64,000 nucleotides of DNA from Skeletonema tropicum (lineage: Eukaryota > Bacillariophyta > Thalassiosirophyceae > Thalassiosirales > Thalassiosiraceae): the NCBI GenBank assembly GCA_037178625.1, contig CM074136.1, forward strand, positions 806,001 to 870,000, written 5' to 3'. Positions 9,814 to 20,742 of the stretch are shown here, one piece after another. Below the pieces are notes generated by a model. It searched no databases. It was given only the letters and a program-made list of their open reading frames with translations, and had not been told where the DNA came from. Position 1 is the stretch's first letter; each line of letters starts with the position of its first letter. The translations under genes were made by a program, and so were the position numbers.

Positions 9814-10380
9814 GACCAATTCTCGCCATCTGTCAAGTTTAGCTCCGCCATCTGTCGAGTTCAGAGCTCAAGTTGCCGACCAATCTTCATCTTACAAGGG
9901 AAGTGCCGCGAACTCAATCCCCCGGGGGGTCTAACAATTTTGGCTAGTCTCTCTACATAGGGAGGTCTAACTTGCCCGCCTTGGTACTTGCCCGTCCACA
10001 GTAGTTGCCCACTGGAATATCCGGACAAAGGAAGTCCGGACAATAACAGATAAGTACCGCATTCCGTAGTTGCCTGTCACCGTAGTTGCCCTCCCCGACA
10101 AGTGGGCACACCCGCGGGCAACGACGGTGGATGTCCATACATACTTTTAGGGAGGTCTAACTTTCGCCCGCTCACAGAAGTACTAATTCCCTCTAGAGTA
10201 ACTGCTGTAGAAACCGCGAGGGGGGGGGGGGTCTTAAATGGATGGAGGATTTGGAGGGGGGCGGGGGGCGTTCGCGGCATCGGCACTTCCCTTTTTCCAG
10301 GGTTAGTTAACTCTTTCTCGCGCGACACCACTGCCTGCATCTTTTGCGTGACTCACACTGTACATAACTGGTGACACAAC

Positions 10381-10678
10381 ACAACGCAACGCAACCGAAG
10401 TGCTAAACACCAGTGTGAATGTGATGTGTAGTCTCTTAATACTTTAAGTACCTACGCAATTAATGAGCTCATGGTGCAGCTCTGCTGCCAAGATTTGGCG
10501 ATGGCATCAGGTAAATTTGTTGAGAGATTGTGCGAGTTCCTCACTGTTGGTGGAATCGATAATGGATATTCCTAGATGTTTGTTGAGATCTAGCAACGAG
10601 TCTTTTCGCGTGTTACTTCAGCCTCTATCTTGTCCGAATGAGCGTAGATCGACGGTTGGCTTGATTTGATGTGTCAGA
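10381..10678. other. Spacer, no gene supported
   Basis: Holds one plus-strand frame (10463-10669, 68 codons) without a recognised domain and no repeat. Probably the 3' flank of the helicase gene. Confidence 0.4.
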
Positions 10679-13600
10679 TTACACAGCTTGCTCGAGCTCC
10701 TTGACAGTAGAGCAGATACTTTTGAAGTGCTTTTCGTATGGTGTGCGGAAAAATACCTCTTCGATCAGCAGCCGCACAGTCTAGAATAGAAACCAAGAAG
10801 AGATAAAGGAATTCCTGATGAGATTATACTATTTCTCATGCAAGCGCAGATAGGAGAATATTCAAACAAGTTTTACTCACGTGGATTTCCCACACAAGGA
10901 AAGAGTCGCAGAGGAATAGCGAGAAGAACTCGCTGGCCATTTGTTCAAACTCAAGAACTTCAGCGAACTTTCCTGCGAGATCGTAGACTCCTCCAATCAA
11001 AAACCTCTCCTTGACAAATCCCATGAGACTGTGCATTTTCGTCAGAGCATCGAGATGTTTCTCGCATTTGTCAAGGAGAGGTTTATCGTTACCCTTTTCG
11101 GGGGCAAACCTGCTCATTGCCTCCAAGAACTTATCCTTCACATTTGAAAATGGTTCCATATTTCTACTCATGCTCAACGCTTGGGTTATGTATAAAATCC
11201 CCCTTGCTTTGTTCTCAGCAGGAGTCATCTCGACATTGTGACCATTGCATTCATTGATGGATGAAACAGGCTTGGCAAGAGCTAGGTCTTTGAGTCTCCG
11301 AAAAGCAAACTGAGCTAACGACTTACCATGCTTCTTTTCTTTGCAAGTATCTTCCAACTCGATGAGATAGAGATGATTGCGAGCTCTGGTCAGTCCAGTA
11401 TACAGCATCATGGCCTCATCAGAAACCTTGGGAGCGCTCAGCCTGTAATCACAGTCACTCAGCATAAGCCCATCGACTTTCTCCCCAGTACCAGCGGTCT
11501 TTGTGACATTGCTCGAGCTCGACAGCCACCTCAAAATATTTTGCCACTCTTCTTTGCTCCCCAACTCTTCAAAATGGTCAAAAAAGCCAAGCAGCGCACA
11601 AGCATCAAACTCTAGTCCCTTAGCTTCTCTTACCCCGAACACGTCATTGTGTATCTCCAAGGCCTGGAACTGAAGGCGTAGCTCATGCACCTTCTCGTCT
11701 GGTGCGACGAAGACAATGTTTCCGCCTTGAAAAACCGACGCATCGGCCAGATCACGAATCTTCTTGATCAGCATTGTCCTTGGTAGCTCACCATTGATGA
11801 GAGCTGATTCATGCGTCATTGGAATTTGAAAGGAGCGCGCGAGTATGCTTCTCACCGCCTGTCCAATAGCTAGGTTCTGTGCATGAGTTCCTGGTTGAGA
11901 TGTGATGAGATGCAAAATGAGTTGGTCTTGAATCAGCAAGCGTGAAAACATACCTGTCAAAAGCAAGGCGAAAACTTACGATGATTCGTCTGGAGATCGA
12001 TGTATTGAAGAACATCTTTTACCTTTTGCTTCCCATCTTTGACGAGCGAGTAGAACACGTCATTCACTGTTGTTGCTCTCATGTTGACACCAACTTCTAC
12101 CGATTGAGCGACGTCAGCGGATAGGAAAAGGGACCGGATTGAACTATTGTGGTGAACATATAATGTGAAAAGTTAGAGCTCCGTCATTCACAGGCAGTAA
12201 CAGTACTGAATGCAACGCAAAACGGAAATCGAACTTACGCAGACATCTTGGTGAATAAAAGGAGGTCAATTTCAGTCTAAAAAGAATAACACATGATGAG
12301 AAGCAAAAATGATTAGATTTGATATGAGCTGAAGGAAAGAAGATAGATCAGCACTTACAAAGTCTTGAGCCTCATCGGCACACACTACATCATAGAAGAA
12401 AGGATACTGCGGCGTTCCTTCGTCGTCCAGCAGGTCCATTTCGCCTAACCTATTGACACGCGCAGCCCACGAAATGAACTTGTCTTCTCGGAATACCGAT
12501 GGGCCGTGTGTCAACACATAAAGAACTCTATCCATCTCATCCCAGTAGTGTCCCTTGCGACGCCAATCCTCGTACTTGAGAAATAGATCATAGCATAACT
12601 CACGCTGCGTCTCTGATAAGCCAAACGAAATTGGAAGGCCAAGGTAATCATCCAGAGAGAGTGGCTGTTTAATCCTTGCGCAGTTGGAATTGCTCTTGAT
12701 AACAATAATAGCATGCCATAGTGTCGATGGTTCAATCTCGTGACTCTCCATCTCTTTACGTTCTTTGTTGTTGAGGAATTCACAGACAAATTGACGTGAG
12801 AATGAGATATTTGAATCATCGCAGTCAAATCTAATTCGATTGAAATGGACAAATGATTCGCAGTGGAAGTTGTCATCTGGGACGACTCGTCTAGCCAAAA
12901 GCTGAAGAAGATCGTCATATGTTGTGAAGGACAACATTTCCACACTACCACTTCTTTCCTCTTCGACAGCTGTTTTGATTACATCTACCAAGCGAGGAAG
13001 TCGGGTCACAACAAGCACATGCCTTGACGGCTCTTCCCTTGCGACTTTGCGAATCATGAGCAAGGTCTTTCCTGTGCCGGCACCACCTGAGACGAGACTA
13101 CTCATGTCGAGTCTTTCACTAGCAAGGATATTATCGTTCTCATTTGCCTCCACTCGGCTTGTACGAAATATTGCCTTGTTGACTTGCTCTTCGCTGTGAA
13201 CGATACGCTTCTTGGCAGAGAATCCGTGGTAGCCGATGCAATCAAGGTCGCCGTGATCGACGTTCAAAACGTAAAGATCCATGGTAGCGGTGGTCCAAAT
13301 ACTAATTCATAGTTCGAGAGAGAAAAAAGTTGTTAGTCGAAATATCGAATATCGCAATCGAAATTGATCACTTCACACAACGAAGCGAGCCGTTTCTGGT
13401 GGCCATTTACCTTGTTGATTGGAGATCAAGAAGATGCATCTGCGTAATCAAAAGTATGAAGCATCAACATTGTTTGGGTTAAAAAGCTTAGAGGGAGTAA
13501 TTTCGATGAAAGAGGCAATACCATAGATACCATACTCACATCCTTTCCAAGCTTGAGCACTCCTTCACGATGCTGCAAGAATCTATCCTCTAGAGCAACC

Positions 13601-15075
13601 TTATGTCTCATAAACCTTATGGTCCAAGATCGAGAAAGGGAATAACATTTAGGAAGTGAATAACAATAGATAAACGTTGGTTGAAATGCGCAGGAACTCA
13701 CTCAGTATTTGCCACCAAGGTCTTGTATAAGGACGCTTCTGAGTCGGGCGCAACTGCCCACACTAGAACACCAATACTTGTTACGCCTGCGGAAAATACA
13801 TGGGTCAGCACAGAAAAGATATCATACTTATTTAATTAAAAAGAAGCATTGGACTCACCTTCTACTTCACCGGACACGAACGGGGAGTAAATAACCACTT
13901 GACCCTTTTCCACTCCTTTCTCATTTGACATGTCATCGAACCGAGTAGCAAGCACTTCAAACGTCGACGTCGTTCCCACAATGGCTCGACGGTGGATATC
14001 TGTTGCCTTAACCCCAGGCCTCCGGACTGAAGGAGGCTTCAACCCCTCCAGCACTTCAATGAAATTGGACCTAGTTGTAGGATCAGCACACACACACCAG
14101 TTGTAAACCTTTTGCTCCAACAAAACAACGCGTTGGATATGGTCGGAGTTGATGTTTTGATCAATGAGTCGAGCCTCGAAACATGTGCCGTCCATATTTG
14201 AGCGCTCCTGCGCAGTCAGGATGTTCATCCTTGTGTCTGCGTCTGCCTCGCATTTCTCAGGCGACTCCATCAAGGTTTCGGCTGGTAAAGCAGCGGACGC
14301 GGCTAGTTGCAGCGCATAGTCCCAATTTCTCGAAGAGTCGGCACTCTGCGGTGCCATCGATTGTAAGCAATCCCACGCTTCTATTTGCTTCTGCGGCGGG
14401 CTTCAGAAGCTACGCCAAGACATTACGAATATCATAGGTGATGCTACGGATCAGGAACAAAATGACAAATCAAGCGAGAAAGAGGGTAACTTTCACATTG
14501 ATAGAAGCAGAGACGATCGTGGATTTACCGTCTTGATGATTGCCGCTCAAAACAATGACTTTCTCACAGCACATACCTCAGAGATTCGTTACACGATTGT
14601 GCTCAAAGTAAAAAGAGTAGTCGATTGCAGTGAGGCCCTCTGGGCTTTTTACATATGCATCAGCACCTACATCAAAGCAGGTATGTGCTGTGAGAAAGTC
14701 ATTGTTTTGAGCGGCAATCATCAAGACGGTAAATCCACGATCGTCTCTGCTTCTATCAATGTGAAAGTTACCCTCTTTCTCGCTTGATTTGTCATTTTGT
14801 TCCTGATCCGTAGCATCACCTATGATATTCGTAATGTCTTGGCGTAGCTTCTGAAGTTGATTGTCTTGGATAAGGATTGGTAGAGCTGCCAATCGACTTT
14901 TCTGTGACTTGATGCGATTATTTGATGATATGATGCCCTCGCGAAGATGATCAATTCTTCTCTCCTCTTTCACATCTTTACGCTTAATGATTTCCTTTTC
15001 TCTCTTTTCCTCTGCGTAAAGCTCTGAGTGTCGAGGTGTGAATGATAAGGCATTGTTAAAATCTATGCCATTCAT
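10679..15075 (-). pseudogene. TRANK1-like ankyrin/SF1 helicase gene, broken by inverted duplication
   Basis: Nine exons can be joined: 15075-14579 continuing at 14400-13859, then 13786-13702, 13615-13540, 13439-13411, 13301-12359, 12276-12239, 12143-11980, 11890-10881 and 10780-10679. All introns are GT-AG and every phase agrees. The N-terminus is a basic coiled coil plus one ankyrin unit (GFTVLMIAAQNNDF). The helicase part has Walker A SGGAGTGKT, Walker B VVCADEAQDF, motif V EAKGLEFD and motif VI YTGLTRARNHLYLIE, as in UvrD/TRANK1-type superfamily 1 enzymes. The first coding block is split by a 178-bp inverted copy (14401-14578) that adds a stop; leaving it out restores one frame of about 1161 codons. 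From Met 14357 about 981 residues could still be made. Role likely nucleic-acid unwinding, substrate unknown. Confidence 0.82.
14401..14856. repeat. Perfect inverted duplication, 178-bp arms, 100-bp spacer
   Basis: 14401-14578 appears to be the exact reverse complement of 14679-14856. The right arm and spacer are ordinary coding sequence of the helicase gene (ankyrin region); the left arm is an antisense copy placed between two coding blocks that otherwise fit together in phase. The transcript would form a long hairpin. No terminal repeats or target duplication suggest a transposon. Confidence 0.9.
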
Positions 15076-15440
15076 TCATCTGACACACAGCAAAATCAAT
15101 GGAATAGTGTGGTCATGGTCATGAAGAGTTAGTAGATAACACACTGCAGTTCCATAAGAAAACTAATGAGCCTTTCATTGTTTCATTTGTATGCATATGA
15201 ACTTTGATCGAAACCGCTACGAAACGTATTATCACCTCACCATTCCATCCAGAATAATCAAAAGCTTATTAAAGTTAACAAGATCATCATTCCCCTTCCA
15301 ATATAGCACTACCCCAGATAACATCTCGTCTAAAATAGCGCAGCACTCATCCTATCAATCCCCCTCTTGATTCCCTCTGGAAAGGTGCACCCCATCAAGA
15401 AGTACACACCCATCATAATATATACACACTACTTCAATCC
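15076..15440. other. Spacer between two minus-strand genes
   Basis: 365 bp: upstream region of the helicase gene and 3' flank of none. AT-rich, no repeat or frame recognised. Confidence 0.4.
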
Positions 15441-17522
15441 TCAATTCCCACCACCACCACTACCCCTCTCCTCATTCACAAACTTACGAATCCTCTCCAA
15501 CCCCAACTCAAACTCCTCCTCACTCGCAGCAGTAAACACACACCGAAAGAATCCCGGTCGTTCATTCCTCATACTCATTCCCGGTGTGAATAGCAATCCA
15601 TACTCCTTCATTAACTTGAGGTAGAGTCCACGCTCACGTTGTTCCTTGGAATGGAGTGATTCGGTCTCTTCGGTGATTGAGTCGGGTAGAGATGGGAGGA
15701 ATTCACGAAAGTCCATCCATATGAATAGACCCGAGTCGGCGGGGAGGTAGGGTATGTTGACATCATTGAGGCAGGATTGTAATTTGTCACATCTGGTTTG
15801 GATCTTTTGACCATTGGACGATAAGTACGCATCCACAAACTTCTTGTTGTTTTCACCAGCCACATTGGCCGATAGCATCCGTTCCACAAGCAATTGAGTC
15901 TGACTCGATATTTGACATAAATCATTCAACTTTTGCATGGGTACCAAAATCTCTTCATTCTCTGTATAAGCCACACCCACACGTAGGCCGGACAATGCAA
16001 AGTCTTTGGAAAGAGCATAGACAAGATGAATGTACGGTCCTAATCCCAACCCTCCTCCATCTTGTTCTTCCTTTCCACTTGATGCCAATGACATGGCACT
16101 GACAAACGTATCTTCCCCATCATTACCTCCTCTCTGTTGACGGTACACACTCCCCGCATAAATCTCATCCGAAATCAAATGCACCTCATTCTCCCTACAC
16201 CATTCAATACATTCCGCCACCACTTCAGGAGGGTAGCATATCCCCAATGGATTATTCGGATGACTTAGCAATAATACTCGTGGAGGGCGGGATGTTTGTT
16301 CGATGGAAAGGTTGTAAGCGTGTGTTAGTGATGACTTGTTGGGGTAGTAGAATGATGGTGGGATGGTGGTTCTTTTGTCACCGTTACTAGTAGAATCTAC
16401 TATTGATGGAGGAGACTCAGTATGATAATCAAGCGTATTCACACTCACAATCGTACATCCTGCACGTGCCACCAAATCAAATTCAAATGCAGCATAGTAC
16501 GGGGTGGGTATCATGACAGCATCGCCTGGTTCGGTGAGGCACATGCAGAGATTTTCGAGGACTGCGTTACATCCTGCTCCGAGGATGATGTTTTCTGGAT
16601 TAAATGTTGATGATGATGATGATGTGGAGGAGGATAGGAGCAAGTCATGAAGATAGTTCCCCATGGCTGATCGTAATCCTGGTGATCCTTGTGTAGGTTG
16701 ATAGTAAATCATGTCTTTTTCAAACGTCAATGATGATGAAGACGATGCATCCTCCTCCGATGGTCGAGCAGCAGTACTCGATGCCAATTGACTCAACACC
16801 TGTACCAATGTCATCTCCTCCTCCTCCCCACCACCACCAACATTCGTACCACCATCACCCTCCACGACACCAGTAACACCACCAATGGGCAATTCACTCA
16901 ATTGATTCTCAGCAACACTCAATTGCAATGCACCATCGGGTGCAGTTACTGGATGGAACTTTGTTACGGCTCGTGCATCGAGGAGGTAGGTTGGTAAGAG
17001 TGCAATGGCATTTTGTGCCCGTGAGGATGACAGTTTGGAGGATGATGAGGATTGGTGATTGTTGGTTGATGTTGAAAATGCTCGAAGTGATGATGTGGAT
17101 GATGATGATGCTCCATCACCACCATGGACTACTTTGCCATGATGATGATGTTGTATCGCCCCTCCTCCCCAGTTTCGATTATTGAATTGATGATGATTGT
17201 CCGATAGAAATGCCATTTTCTTCTGCCTTGAATTATTACTCCCGGCTACAGTAGTTGAAGTAGCAGTAGCATGGTGATGATGACTGTTCCAACCAAGCAA
17301 AGCAAATTCATATAATTTCGTCACCATGCTCCCGCCACGTTCCTTCGCCTCACTAATGGACGATGATGATGATGATGATGACCTCCTCGAAGTTTGTCGT
17401 TTTGCACCACCGCCACTGACGGCTGATTCGACTGATGTTGGCAGAATGGAGAGTGGACGAAGCATGGTGGTAACTAACGAGGTGGCAATGACACGTGCTA
17501 GTGTGGCGACTGATTTTATCAT
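15441..17522 (-). CDS. PLP-dependent aminotransferase, ACC-synthase-like
   Basis: 693 aa from the first in-frame ATG (17520-17522); the open frame extends upstream without ATG. The fold-type I aminotransferase core fills the C-terminal 450 residues: GAGCNAVLENL, PTPYYAAFEFD, SHPNNPLG, SDEIYAGSVY, the PLP-lysine segment ALSKDFALSGLRVGV and RPGFFRCVF with the carboxylate-binding Arg. This order and wording match ACC synthase and related class I/II enzymes (ACC synthase makes 1-aminocyclopropane-1-carboxylate from S-adenosylmethionine); the true substrate cannot be read from sequence. The first 200 residues are low-complexity Ser, His and Asn runs. The start MIKSVATLARVIATSL could be a mitochondrial presequence. 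Confidence 0.85.
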   Translation of the reverse strand: MIKSVATLARVIATSLVTTMLRPLSILPTSVESAVSGGGAKRQTSRRSSSSSSSSISEAKERGGSMVTKLYEFALLGWNSHHHHATATSTTVAGSNNSRQKKMAFLSDNHHQFNNRNWGGGAIQHHHHGKVVHGGDGASSSSTSSLRAFSTSTNNHQSSSSSKLSSSRAQNAIALLPTYLLDARAVTKFHPVTAPDGALQLSVAENQLSELPIGGVTGVVEGDGGTNVGGGGEEEEMTLVQVLSQLASSTAARPSEEDASSSSSLTFEKDMIYYQPTQGSPGLRSAMGNYLHDLLLSSSTSSSSSTFNPENIILGAGCNAVLENLCMCLTEPGDAVMIPTPYYAAFEFDLVARAGCTIVSVNTLDYHTESPPSIVDSTSNGDKRTTIPPSFYYPNKSSLTHAYNLSIEQTSRPPRVLLLSHPNNPLGICYPPEVVAECIEWCRENEVHLISDEIYAGSVYRQQRGGNDGEDTFVSAMSLASSGKEEQDGGGLGLGPYIHLVYALSKDFALSGLRVGVAYTENEEILVPMQKLNDLCQISSQTQLLVERMLSANVAGENNKKFVDAYLSSNGQKIQTRCDKLQSCLNDVNIPYLPADSGLFIWMDFREFLPSLPDSITEETESLHSKEQRERGLYLKLMKEYGLLFTPGMSMRNERPGFFRCVFTAASEEEFELGLERIRKFVNEERGSGGGGN

Positions 17523-18214
17523 TGTGCTAGAGGCAGATGTGGTGGTGGTGGTGGTGGAAGCTGTAGTGGGAGGAAGAGCGTAGAATGTTGGGTAGAAACG
17601 AATAGCCAAACATTGATGATAGTCGTTGATGCTATTTAGATATTATTTGTGGCGATTGATGAACGGGGATTGAAAGCAATCAAAGTACAAGTACGTGCAT
17701 TTTCCTCAAGCTCGATGATGCCTCAAGCTAGATCATTTATTTATGAGTTGCATTGCAATTACTTCATTTGCTAGCAATTTTGGTGGCTATACAGCTACAG
17801 CACCAGCTATGAGGCAAAATGCCGAGAAAATGGGGATGACGTCGACTTTCGTCACCCGTTGGTGTTCTGCAGTCTGTCTAACTACTACATGATTGATTCT
17901 TTTTTACGCAAAATAATGTGGACAGACTTAAACATTGAATTGAAGTGTTGTGACGAGAAGTATCTTTGGGTGCCTGCTGGCGGGAGAGTAAGGTAAGGAG
18001 GGCATGAGACGAAAGATCGATGAACATCTACCCACTTATCTCTCAATCGATTCGAATGCAACTATCTCTCTCTCTAGAGAGTAAGTAGGAGTAGATTCTT
18101 CTGATCTTATAACTAAGGTAGGTTAGGTTTCTCTTAGAATACAAACATAAACAGTATAGAGTTGCTTTCAATTTGCCAGTGGACCTGCATCTGCAGTGAG
18201 TATGGATGTCTACT
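17523..18214. other. Intergenic, with a CTCTCTAGAGAG palindrome
   Basis: No gene seen. The perfect 12-bp palindrome at 18070-18081 belongs to a short motif that recurs in other spacers (22126-22139, and imperfectly near 34480, 38690 and 51690). Confidence 0.45.
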
Positions 18215-19738
18215 CTATACGTGATTGTGACTAAACTTTCTCTTCTTTCTGTTCTGAGCATCTACTGGTATCATATTGATGGTCATCATCATCTCGGGGT
18301 ATGCTCTTAAAAGCCGAAACACACTGCCTGTGTATGCTACGCTCTCTCTATCAAGGACTTCACTGCTTTCCCAAAGAAGATCGATAGGGAACTTCTTCTG
18401 AGCATTCCGTTTCGATACGGATATGGCATTAAATTTATCAAGCAGAAGCGCTATTGTATTATGCTTTGCACCACGGCAAGCATAATGAAGGGCTGTATTC
18501 CATTCTCTATCAACTGCATCAAGTGTGCTACCAGCTAGGCTAATCAAGTATCCCACAACGGTAGCGGAATCATGGTGCTGACATGCCACATGCAGAGGTA
18601 TCACTCCTGTTTCATCGAAGCATCTTATTGCAGAGGGATTACCTTTTACGAGCAGTTTGATTGAACCAAGCCTGACATTGTCCTGAAGCGCTCTGTGTAG
18701 TGGGAGTTGGCCGTTGTCATCAGGTGTATTCATCCAGACGAAGATCTTCGGCTTTGACGAGAGTAGACTAACTCGCTGTTGATGAATGCTTGTACTTGAC
18801 CATGCCAATTTTGAATGCCTGATGCAAATTCTATCATGCTCAATCGCTTCGGGATGGGCGTCATAAATTACCTTGATGACTTCAAGTGCAGTATCGATGT
18901 TTGAATCGATATAATCACCCTGGCAAGCAGAATAAAGCAGAGGCTGTCCTCGCCATTTCTGCAGCTTCACATTGGGATCGCAACCCAGCAGATATTGCAC
19001 TGCTTCAATGACGCCTTCTGGGTTCGCTCGCTTGCTCAGGCCAATAATTGCGTAGTGGATTGGATAAATTCCATCTCTTGATTCATGATTGATGGCATCG
19101 GGGTAAAGTTTGTACAAATATTCTACTGTGGAAACGGTGTTGTGCGCACATGCATTGTGAAGAGGCAGCCTCCCATGAGCATCAGCTATTCGCTCAGACC
19201 CAGGATATACTTCAATCAACACCTGGCAAAACTGAGGAGATTTTTTTTGCGCAGCAATAAGGATTGGAAGACAGCCGTCATTATCAGCATGCCGGACTGC
19301 TTCAGGGTACTTCTCGATGAGCAGCTCTGTCATTTCCGCTAATGCTGTTTCGTTCATGCTCTTACTCATACACAAGCTGTGTAGAGGCATCCGACCGAGA
19401 TTGGTGACACTGCGAAGAGTGCCGGGAGCAGCATCGATGAGGAGTTGAATTATCCCTCGTGTAACACTTTTGTTGCAGCATGCAAAGTGGAGCGGTGTTG
19501 TCCCACTATCAGTAGTTGCACTGGCAGCACCGGGAAAATATTCGAGAAGGCATCGAATTATTCCCTCGCTTAATCTTCCATCCCTGCATGCCCGAAGAAA
19601 GAATCTATTGCCACGTCTATCATTTGGTGTCAATCCATGTCGCTCAAATATTTCGCGTAGCCCTTGCTCTGAAGGAGACTCAGAATGCAACTCCTTCTTG
19701 AATGAGGCACGTCCTTTGTTATCATTGTTGTCACTCAT
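18215..19738 (-). CDS. Ankyrin-repeat protein, window family member
   Basis: 507 aa from ATG at 19736-19738 (MSDNNDN). After an N-terminal SEQGLREIFERHG block come ankyrin units such as GTTPLHFACCNKSVTRGIIQ, GRLPLHNACAHNTVSTVEYL and NTALHYACRGAKHNTIALLL. A family-specific linker (YDAHPEAIE to NTPDDNGQLPLHRALQ) splits the repeats, and the C-terminus carries KFPIDLLWESS and a KKRKF nuclear-localisation-like tail. No signal peptide or membrane segment. Oddity: about 30 residues (18735-18825) are read in a frame different from the paralogs, because three one-base insertions together restore the frame. Likely a protein-interaction scaffold; partner unknown. Confidence 0.85.
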   Translation of the reverse strand: MSDNNDNKGRASFKKELHSESPSEQGLREIFERHGLTPNDRRGNRFFLRACRDGRLSEGIIRCLLEYFPGAASATTDSGTTPLHFACCNKSVTRGIIQLLIDAAPGTLRSVTNLGRMPLHSLCMSKSMNETALAEMTELLIEKYPEAVRHADNDGCLPILIAAQKKSPQFCQVLIEVYPGSERIADAHGRLPLHNACAHNTVSTVEYLYKLYPDAINHESRDGIYPIHYAIIGLSKRANPEGVIEAVQYLLGCDPNVKLQKWRGQPLLYSACQGDYIDSNIDTALEVIKVIYDAHPEAIEHDRICIRHSKLAWSSTSIHQQRVSLLSSKPKIFVWMNTPDDNGQLPLHRALQDNVRLGSIKLLVKGNPSAIRCFDETGVIPLHVACQHHDSATVVGYLISLAGSTLDAVDREWNTALHYACRGAKHNTIALLLDKFNAISVSKRNAQKKFPIDLLWESSEVLDRESVAYTGSVFRLLRAYPEMMMTINMIPVDAQNRKKRKFSHNHV

Positions 19739-20742
19739 CGTCGAGAGTTAGATAAGAAATCGCAGAGTACAGAAGACAGATAGAGAATGCTCTCTCTCTG
19801 CAACATATTACGTTGATGATGTGAATGATGATGCAAATAGTTCTATGGTTGTGGTTCTATCTGTTTCGAGTTGGGTCAATAATTGTTGTACTATTCCGAC
19901 CTGAACATCCTACGTGTGATTTCCATGAGAAGCCCTAAGTACCCTGTCAAGCAATCCAAAATATTTAAGTCAAGAAATGAACTAAGAGGCTGGTCGCCAC
20001 ACCTCATTCGTCTTCATCTCGGGCATCCCGACACTTCCCTTTCCTCTTTTTGGATACGGCACGTCGAATGCTCAAAGCTGGACAGTACGAGAAACTGAGC
20101 CATTGCCATTCGTCGGTCAATGTGGTAATGTACGATGTCGGCCGAAAGTTTCTTCGGCGACAAGTTTGGAGTACAATACGTCAAATCAACACTTGAAGAT
20201 ATTATCTTCAAAGCACAGAAGAGTCCTGATCCAGTCCTGGAATTACCCAACCAATGTGCAGACAAAAGTATGGTGTGCAGATCACTTCCCTTTGATTACC
20301 GCAACCATCCCAGACAACGAACTAGGCACGTCCAGAATCTCGACTCTGTTAGTATTGACGATGCTCAGAACTACTCTTGCAATCCTCATTGCATGCGAAG
20401 GCTAAGCAATATGTGTTGGAGAAGTCGAAATGGAATGGCAAACGTCTTGTACGCTGTGTTGGGCAACTTGCTTTCATCCAAATTCATTAAACATACTAAC
20501 ATGTTGAAAGCAGAGCTGTAATGAAGCAAATTTATGTGCGCTGCATCGCGACTGCGAATGTGCGCGCTTGTGTGAATGAAGGTAAGACGACCAAATCGCA
20601 TCGTATTCAAAGCAAACGATTCTTCAATTAATATTGCTAACCTAAATTCAATTTAACTTTACAAAATACTTTAACACTACGAAACAATCTCCTCATTTGC
20701 CACTAGCATTGACCAAGCACCAAAAAGTCGAGCTCTTACCTC
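19739..20742. other. Intergenic, one weak frame at 20135-20521 (+)
   Basis: The only long frame encodes 128 residues starting MSAESFFGDKFGVQYVKS; no domain is recognised and codon evidence is weak, so it is not called a gene. No repeats noticed. Confidence 0.3.

Larger units (their letters stand above)
7842..10380. repeat. Segmental duplication, copy B
   Basis: Matches copy A in two blocks (7843-8634 with 5601-6393; 9814 to about 10380 with 6394-6765) separated by 8635-9813, which copy A lacks. A second length difference of about 190 bp at 9960-10150 is bounded by direct repeats GGAGGTCTAACTT, again present once in copy A. Confidence 0.85.

Noticed and set aside
13836..14357. Separate gene coding 173 residues upstream of the helicase
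   Set aside because: Its GT donor joins in phase through three short exons to the helicase exons, so it is part of one gene.
15441..17609. Longer aminotransferase start at 17609
   Set aside because: That codon is TTG; the first in-frame ATG is at 17522.
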